Source: Candidatus Saccharimonadota bacterium
GTDB lineage: Bacteria > Patescibacteriota > Saccharimonadia > Saccharimonadales > Saccharimonadaceae
Reading direction: 5' to 3'
Assembly (NCBI GenBank): GCA_017431955.1
Contig: JAFRKC010000005.1
Span: 62,001 to 126,000 of the forward strand
DNA: 64,000 nt
Shown here: piece by piece, positions 59,109-64,000 of the stretch
Layout of the letters: every line of letters begins with the position of its first letter
Numbering within the stretch: the first letter of the stretch is position 1
Position numbers and translations under genes: made by a program
The notes under the pieces: model-generated
The model's database searches: none
What the model saw: the letters and a program-made list of their open reading frames with translations, nothing else
Told to the model about the DNA's origin: nothing

Positions 59109-59174
59109 TTTTTTCTCCTGATGAAAAATATTGCTTACGCTTATTTTAGCATATTTTTCGAAAAAAGAGAAGAT

Positions 59175-60200
59175 TTAGACGTGGCGAGCGCGTTTTCTAG
59201 CGGATTCGATGGCTTTGGTGACAAGATATTTTGGCTTGTTTAAAATTAAATCGTGAGCCGGAGTGTATTTTAGCTCTGTGCAGCCGAAGCTACGTTTGAA
59301 TTCGGAGACTCCGTAGAAGCGATGTTTTTTCTCGTCTAAGCCGACGATGCCCCAAAGGTTGTAGCGTTTGATGCCGCGCTCTCTAGCGTCTTTCATGGCT
59401 GCAATATGAAGCAGTGGCGCGGATGAAAGTCTGGTGCCGAGTTCGGACGAAACACCGTAGTGATAAGAAGCTTCGTTGCCGTAGAAAATGATGAAGTTTT
59501 CGGCGAGAATTTCTTTGCCCTGCTTAGCAATGTAAAGGGTAACTTCGTTGTTTTCGGCAAAAGCAGCGAATTGTTTGGTGAGAAAATCTTCGGAGAAGGC
59601 GAAGAAGTCATGGCGTTTTGCGGTTTCGAGCTGGATTTGATAGAACTTTTTGATGTCTTTTGGATCGGTAGATTTTTCGATTACGATTTCGGCCTTGGCG
59701 GCTTTTCTAAGTTTGCGGCGAAAACCTTGGCTGGCGTTTTTTAAGATTTCTTCTTCGGAAAGATTTAAATCTAGAATGCCGGCATATTCTACGGATAGAT
59801 ACATTGGCGCTTTTTTGAGGCCTAGGTTTTTAAATAATTTGAGAGATTTTTCAGATAATTTTAGTTGTGGGCGAACGCGAACAAAGACGCAGTCGTATTT
59901 TTGACCTTGTTCTTTGATATCGTCAAAAACGGCTTTAACTAGTTTTTTGTTGGCCCATTCGATGATTGGGCCGCCGGCGATGGCTAGATGTTTACCGCGT
60001 TTGGCGTGTTCGATAACTCCGGCGTAGGCGCCGATGATTTTATCCTTGTCGTCTAGAATAATACGCCTGACGACTTCGTTGCCGCGAGATTCGTGGAATT
60101 TATAAAAATCCCAAGATTGGAGGAAGTTGGCTTCTTTGTGGGAAGTAATGAATTTATCCCATTTAGTTTGATTTGTGGCGGTTTCGATTTTGTATGTCAT
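59175..60200 (-). CDS. FemAB-family peptidyltransferase (FemX-like), copy 2
   Basis: 341 residues, two GNAT-like domains. FLQSWDFYKFHESRGNEVVR, AIAGGPIIEWANKKLV, RVRPQL, and the coiled-coil-less second half with LAENFIIFYGNEASYHYGVS and RYNLWGIVG. FemX/FemAB enzymes add amino acids from aminoacyl-tRNA to the peptidoglycan stem or lipid II. Overlaps the next gene upstream by 4 bases. Two non-identical copies suggest successive residues are added to a bridge. Confidence 0.92.
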   Translation of the reverse strand: MTYKIETATNQTKWDKFITSHKEANFLQSWDFYKFHESRGNEVVRRIILDDKDKIIGAYAGVIEHAKRGKHLAIAGGPIIEWANKKLVKAVFDDIKEQGQKYDCVFVRVRPQLKLSEKSLKLFKNLGLKKAPMYLSVEYAGILDLNLSEEEILKNASQGFRRKLRKAAKAEIVIEKSTDPKDIKKFYQIQLETAKRHDFFAFSEDFLTKQFAAFAENNEVTLYIAKQGKEILAENFIIFYGNEASYHYGVSSELGTRLSSAPLLHIAAMKDARERGIKRYNLWGIVGLDEKKHRFYGVSEFKRSFGCTELKYTPAHDLILNKPKYLVTKAIESARKRARHV

Positions 60201-61186
60201 AGATGCCTCTTTTTCTTACGGATTTTTTCGACGATTAGGTTTGGTAGATATTGGACTTTGTTTACAATGATATCGTGAGCGTGAATAAATTCTTTTACTT
60301 CGCCGCCGAAACCAGTCTTGAAGGTGGTGACTTTGGCATAGCGGTGATTTGGTTGGTTTGGTGGAGCAATCCCCCATAAATTATAGCGTTTAATTTTGGC
60401 AGCTTTTAGATCGCGCATTACTTGCCATTGTAAGGCGTGGGCGCCAGGAAGTTGACGGTTGAGATCGGTGGATGCAGCTTCGAAATATTCGGCTTCTTCG
60501 CCAGCAACGAGAATCAAGCCGTAGGCGATGTCTTTTTTCTTACCATCTTCTTCGATATAAGCAGTATAAATTTTAGCGTTTTTACCAAAGGCTTCGTGTT
60601 CGGCGAGAAGAGTTTTGAGATCTGGTGGAATAAAATGTTGTCTGGCGGCAGTTTCAGCTTGGATTTTATGGAATTTTTTGAAGATTTCTTCTGAATTATC
60701 AAACTCGACTTTGATACCCATCTTAAGGGCGCGGCGAACTTCGTAGCGGGTTTGGCGACGCATATCGGCCATGAGTTCGTCTTCGTTTTTGGTAAGATCT
60801 AGGATTACGGTGTGCTCAGCATGGAGATGCATGGTGGCTGGTTTAGCGCTAAGTGTCTTCAGGATTTCGCGGTTTTCTTCGGTATTTTCGAGTTGTGGGC
60901 GGAGACGAATAAAAGCGCAGTGCTCAGTTTTAGCAATTTCTTTAATTTTATTAAAGGACCTCTCAACTTTTTTAGGGTTTTGCCAGTCGATAATTGGACC
61001 GCCAGGGATTTCCATGTAACGGCCACGTTTAGCATTTTTGACAATCATAAGGCAGAGACTTTTATCGTCGAATTTTTCGAAAATAACTTTGTGGCCAATG
61101 GCTTCGTTGACTTTTGCCCACTCTAAGGATTGCAAAAAATTTGCCTCTTCGTGGTTGAATAAATTCTTATTCCAATCTTTATTCAT
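60197..61186 (-). CDS. FemAB-family peptidyltransferase (FemX-like), copy 1
   Basis: 329 residues, related to the next gene: FLQSLEWAKVNEAIGHKVIF, EIPGGPIIDWQNPKKVE, FIRLRPQL, HAEHTVILDLTKNEDELMAD, MRRQTRYEVRRA and RYNLWGIAPPNQPNHRYAKV. MRRQTR..VR is the family's conserved tRNA/substrate segment. Overlaps the DegT-like gene by 8 bases. Same operon. Confidence 0.93.
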   Translation of the reverse strand: MNKDWNKNLFNHEEANFLQSLEWAKVNEAIGHKVIFEKFDDKSLCLMIVKNAKRGRYMEIPGGPIIDWQNPKKVERSFNKIKEIAKTEHCAFIRLRPQLENTEENREILKTLSAKPATMHLHAEHTVILDLTKNEDELMADMRRQTRYEVRRALKMGIKVEFDNSEEIFKKFHKIQAETAARQHFIPPDLKTLLAEHEAFGKNAKIYTAYIEEDGKKKDIAYGLILVAGEEAEYFEAASTDLNRQLPGAHALQWQVMRDLKAAKIKRYNLWGIAPPNQPNHRYAKVTTFKTGFGGEVKEFIHAHDIIVNKVQYLPNLIVEKIRKKKRHL

Positions 61187-62279
61187 CCAAATTCTCCTTA
61201 ATAATTTTTATTGCTGGTTTTAGATCACTTTTTTTGTAATAGTTTGGAATGTTGACAATTTTAGCTGCTACTAGTGTGGCATTAGGACATTCTTTTTCTG
61301 GGAAATGAACTTTTTTGTAGTAGCGAGCTGGCGAAATTGGTACTTCGTACCAAAATTCATCGAAGTTGAAACCGGCTTTTTTAAGTTTGGCTAGTACTTC
61401 GTCACGGTTTTTCACGAGGAAGAATTCGCGAAGTGGTTTGTTGGTTTTGGTAAGCTTTCGCATTTTTTCTAGTGCTAATTTGGCTTGCCAGTGAGGCATG
61501 CGTTTCTCTACGTTTAGCTTAGCGTCGGCAGAACGCTCGATAAAATGGATTTTTAATAGCATAGCCATGTTGATTTTATCGAGGTGGATGCGAGCCAAGC
61601 CACGGGAAATCGCTCCAAAAAGTGGATACCAACGAGCGCGGAGAGTGTCGGAGAGTTTCTGGCGTTTTTTAGGTGCGTCGACTAATCTCGCGGTGTCTTT
61701 GCGGATGATGACTGCACCGCCGCTGATAGTATCGACGGCTTTGCCTTTACCAAACGAGAGTGCCGTGGCATCACCAATAGTACCGACTTCGGTTTTGTTG
61801 TCATAGTGGGCACCAACGCAGTGGGCGAGATCTTCAATAATAAAGAGATTATTTTCTTTGGCAATTTTTTGAATCGGCTTGATGTTTACCGGGATGCTAA
61901 AAGTGTTTTGGACGATAATAGCGGAGATATCTGGGTATTTTGTAAGGGCGGCTTTTAAGGTTTTGTCGTCATAGTGAAGGGTGGTGAGATTGATGTCAGC
62001 ATAAATTGGGATACATTTTGCCGCACGGACAGCTTCGAGAACGGCGTGGCAAGTAAAGCCATTGATTAAAACTTTGCTGTCTTTTGACAAGAAGGTTTTG
62101 AGCGCGATAGTGAGGGCAGACCTGCCGTTGGCGGTTAAAGCGATGTTTTCTGCGGAAGCTTGGTAGCGCTTGGCAAGGTAGTTTTTAAGATTGTTACTAT
62201 CTTTTTTGAAGCCAATTGCAAAAGTGTGGTGGCGCTTGTCTTGGCTGGAAAAATTTGCTGCTCTCCCCAAGAAAAACAT
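61179..62279 (-). CDS. DegT/DnrJ/EryC1-family aminotransferase-like protein
   Basis: 366 residues of fold-type-I PLP architecture: NIALTANGRSALTIALKTFL, DLAHCVGAHYD and the lysine-bearing ALSFGKGKAVDTISGGAVII, where the Lys takes the place of the Schiff-base Lys. Such enzymes transaminate or dehydrate nucleotide sugars. The N-terminus (MFFLGRAANFSSQ) is short. In an operon with FemAB and MurF-like genes it could modify a cell-wall sugar or amino acid (inference). Overlaps both neighbours. Confidence 0.85.
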   Translation of the reverse strand: MFFLGRAANFSSQDKRHHTFAIGFKKDSNNLKNYLAKRYQASAENIALTANGRSALTIALKTFLSKDSKVLINGFTCHAVLEAVRAAKCIPIYADINLTTLHYDDKTLKAALTKYPDISAIIVQNTFSIPVNIKPIQKIAKENNLFIIEDLAHCVGAHYDNKTEVGTIGDATALSFGKGKAVDTISGGAVIIRKDTARLVDAPKKRQKLSDTLRARWYPLFGAISRGLARIHLDKINMAMLLKIHFIERSADAKLNVEKRMPHWQAKLALEKMRKLTKTNKPLREFFLVKNRDEVLAKLKKAGFNFDEFWYEVPISPARYYKKVHFPEKECPNATLVAAKIVNIPNYYKKSDLKPAIKIIKENLDE

Positions 62280-62953
62280 TAGATTTTCTCCATTGTGGAA
62301 ACAATTGCTCTGGCTAGTTCATCTGGATGTGAGAGATATGGAGCGTGGGTCCAATTTTTGTAAGTTTTGAGATTGCTGTTTGGCAATCTTTTTTGCATAA
62401 TTTCGGCTTGATGAATTGGTGTGACTCGGTCTTGTTCTCCCCACAAAATGGTAGTTGGTGTGGTGACATCTTCGATTTTGAGATTTTTGTCGGACTCGAG
62501 CATGTTGGTAAGAGTCTTTTTCATATTGTCTGGAGCCTTTTCGTAATCGGTGGCGCCAACTAATTTGTGATAGACTTTGCGAATGAATTTGTTATTTTTG
62601 AGTGGTTTACCGATTTTAGAAACTTTTTGAACGAGGGATTTTTTGGTGGATTTTTCGTGAACGCCAGCGGCATCGAGTAAAATTAAGTGTTTGAGTTTAT
62701 TTGGTTTTTTAGATAAGAGGTTAAGTAGAATACGACCGCCGTTACTATGGCCAAGAGCGATGGCGCCATCCGGAATGTTTTGGTTGGCCCATTTGGCGTA
62801 ATCTTCTACGGTCCAGACTTTTTTGGATTCTTCAGTGAGTCCAGGGACGTGAAGCATTTCGGTTTTAATGCCAGCATCTTTTAGAAGTTTTAGAGTTCTG
62901 GTCCAAGGTTCTACGGTATAAGTCCAGCCATGGATAATGTAGAGTTTTTTCAT
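62279..62953 (-). CDS. alpha/beta hydrolase
   Basis: 224 residues from ATG 62953, which overlaps the MurF-like stop by 4 bases; longer in-frame reading lies inside the upstream gene. KKLYIIHGWTY (oxyanion region), nucleophile Ser in GHSNGG, acid Asp in WGEQDRVTP, His in WTHAPYLSHP. Small soluble serine hydrolase; substrate unknown. Operon context suggests an envelope ester or amide. Confidence 0.88.
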   Translation of the reverse strand: MKKLYIIHGWTYTVEPWTRTLKLLKDAGIKTEMLHVPGLTEESKKVWTVEDYAKWANQNIPDGAIALGHSNGGRILLNLLSKKPNKLKHLILLDAAGVHEKSTKKSLVQKVSKIGKPLKNNKFIRKVYHKLVGATDYEKAPDNMKKTLTNMLESDKNLKIEDVTTPTTILWGEQDRVTPIHQAEIMQKRLPNSNLKTYKNWTHAPYLSHPDELARAIVSTMEKI

Positions 62954-64000
62954 GAATCTAATCCCCTCTTTTTGCGGCGCCTCTTGGCGGCGTTTTCGCG
63001 GCGCGGAAGTTTGGCGGCATCTTCTGGGTTTTCGAGTAGTTTTTCGATGATCCATTCTAGGTATTGGCTACCCTTAAAAATAAGAGTCTCTTTGCCAGTA
63101 GTGGTTTTTTCAATGTAGGCGAGAGCTTTCTTTGGATCTAGGGTAGTTTGGGCGGAGCAGCCAAGTTTTTTGAGCTCTGGTGCGGTGTATTTTTTGGTGC
63201 GGCGACCAATCAAAATAATTTTTTCTGGTTTGACGTCAGCAATTAGGTGAGCGAGCTTAATATGCTCTTCTTCTTCGATGGAACCTTGGTCGACGATGTC
63301 ACCGATAATGAGCCACTTGTGTTCGGCATGGAGACTTTTGACCATGTCGAGGATAGTTTGCATACTGATGATGTGGGCGTTATAGCTACTATCGATAATT
63401 TTAAGGCCTTTTTTACCTTTAAAGAAGGAGCTGCGTCCTGGGGGCATTTCTAGATCAGAAAAATCGGAATTAAGTGGAAGTTTGAGATATTTCATAAGAT
63501 CGCGCAGCATCAAGAGCTGGATGGAGATGTCGCGAGGTTGAGGTTCATCAAAATGGAAAGTGGTACCGCCGAAGGTAAAATCGGTGTGCTCTGGATAAAC
63601 GATGTATCTGGCGATGGAAGATTTTTTGAAGCTAGTAACTTTGGCTTTGATGTTTTTGGTGGCGTCGCGCATAAGTTTGATATCGCCATCGATGTAAACT
63701 TGCTTGGTGGTGTGTTCTGGGAGAGTGGCGAATTCGTGAGTGATGGCCTCGTCGAGGTTGTCGAATTTGCCGGAGGCGACTTCGTGCTCGAACTGAACAG
63801 CGTGTGAGCGGCCGAGCGAAATCCAGATAGTGACCTCTGGTTTAAGCCAAGAGGCGAGAAATTCGGTTTCGTGTGGCCTTTCGCCGTCGATTTCTACGAT
63901 GTAGAACTTTTCTTTATGGGTGTAGAATAGAGAGCGGATAGGGACGGCGAGAAAGAGATAAAACCAGCGCAATTTTGAGCCGGTAATACCGCGGAGCCCC
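62950..64000 (-). CDS. MurF-like Mur ligase, 5' end beyond the window
   Basis: Partial, open at base 64000. In frame upstream of 63972 it reads GLRGITGSKLRWFYLF, so the TTG at 63972 is not the start. Visible: the central domain with FYIVEIDGERPHETEFLASW and ISLGRSHAVQFEHEV, and the C-terminal domain KIIDSSYNAHIISMQTILDM, IIGDIVDQGSIEEEEH, LIFKGSQYLEWIIEKLL, which match MurF's DSYNANP..S, GDM-ELG-x-x-x-x-x-H and KGSR. MurF adds D-Ala-D-Ala to the UDP-MurNAc peptide. The ATP P-loop is not in the window, so it could be MurF itself or a MurF-like ligase with a different acceptor. The tail is Arg/Lys-rich (RRENAAKRRRKKRGLDS). Confidence 0.88.
   Translation of the reverse strand, partial: GLRGITGSKLRWFYLFLAVPIRSLFYTHKEKFYIVEIDGERPHETEFLASWLKPEVTIWISLGRSHAVQFEHEVASGKFDNLDEAITHEFATLPEHTTKQVYIDGDIKLMRDATKNIKAKVTSFKKSSIARYIVYPEHTDFTFGGTTFHFDEPQPRDISIQLLMLRDLMKYLKLPLNSDFSDLEMPPGRSSFFKGKKGLKIIDSSYNAHIISMQTILDMVKSLHAEHKWLIIGDIVDQGSIEEEEHIKLAHLIADVKPEKIILIGRRTKKYTAPELKKLGCSAQTTLDPKKALAYIEKTTTGKETLIFKGSQYLEWIIEKLLENPEDAAKLPRRENAAKRRRKKRGLDS

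Overview
The window reads as chromosomal sequence of a Patescibacteria/CPR bacterium, most probably a Candidatus Saccharibacteria (TM7). Supporting points seen in the sequence: a ribosomal protein cluster with no rpmD (L30); zinc-free forms of S4, S14, L36 and the RNA polymerase beta-prime subunit; charged low-complexity tails on many ribosomal proteins; a monoderm-type envelope (sortases, surface proteins with C-terminal sorting signals, FemAB-type transferases, a Mur ligase); and almost no biosynthesis beyond nucleotide/one-carbon steps. TGA is used as a stop codon (e.g. secY), which argues against the recoded Gracilibacteria/Absconditabacteria. The species cannot be fixed from sequence alone.

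Layout. 1-7 kb: a frameshifted PH-domain protein, a DUF3048 lipoprotein-like protein, gltX, two membrane-anchored proteins and a sortase. 6.9-16.4 kb: tRNA-Leu(CAA), beta-helix and repeat surface proteins, an HD-family protein, the thyA-folA-glyA dTMP/one-carbon operon, tRNA-Ala(CGC), two paralogous secreted proteins with sortase-like tails, and a protein with a sigma-region-4-like helix-turn-helix. 16.4-32.4 kb (all minus): GtrA, rpsI-rplM-rplQ-rpoA-rpsD-rpsK-rpsM-rpmJ-infA, then a second sortase where adk/map usually sit, secY, and the spc/S10 genes from rplO to rplC. This block is cut by internal terminators and promoters and is interrupted between rpsH and rplF by about 500 bases holding what looks like an independent structured RNA. 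32.6-40.4 kb: an orphan alpha-CTD-like protein, rpoC and rpoB.

40.6-44.5 kb: an accessory island with a nucleosidase-family protein, a third sortase-tailed surface protein carrying a G9 tract near its start, luxS (behind a promoter-RNA-terminator cassette) and an N-acetylhexosamine-1-kinase-like protein. 44.6-53.1 kb: khpA, rpsP, small unknown genes, the rpmF-nusB-nudix-rnc operon, leuS with a GC-rich in-frame insertion, and a SpoU methyltransferase flanked by long inverted repeats. 53.2-64 kb: dnaE, two small membrane-associated proteins, galU, a DUF308 protein, and an envelope operon (MurF-like ligase, alpha/beta hydrolase, DegT-type protein, two FemAB proteins).

Together the genes describe a small, host-dependent cell: information processing is complete but stripped of zinc sites, and most accessory coding is devoted to the cell surface (sortases and substrates, peptidoglycan cross-bridge chemistry, beta-helix proteins). 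Promoters are easily read: many are near-consensus TTGACN / 17-base spacer / TATAAT.
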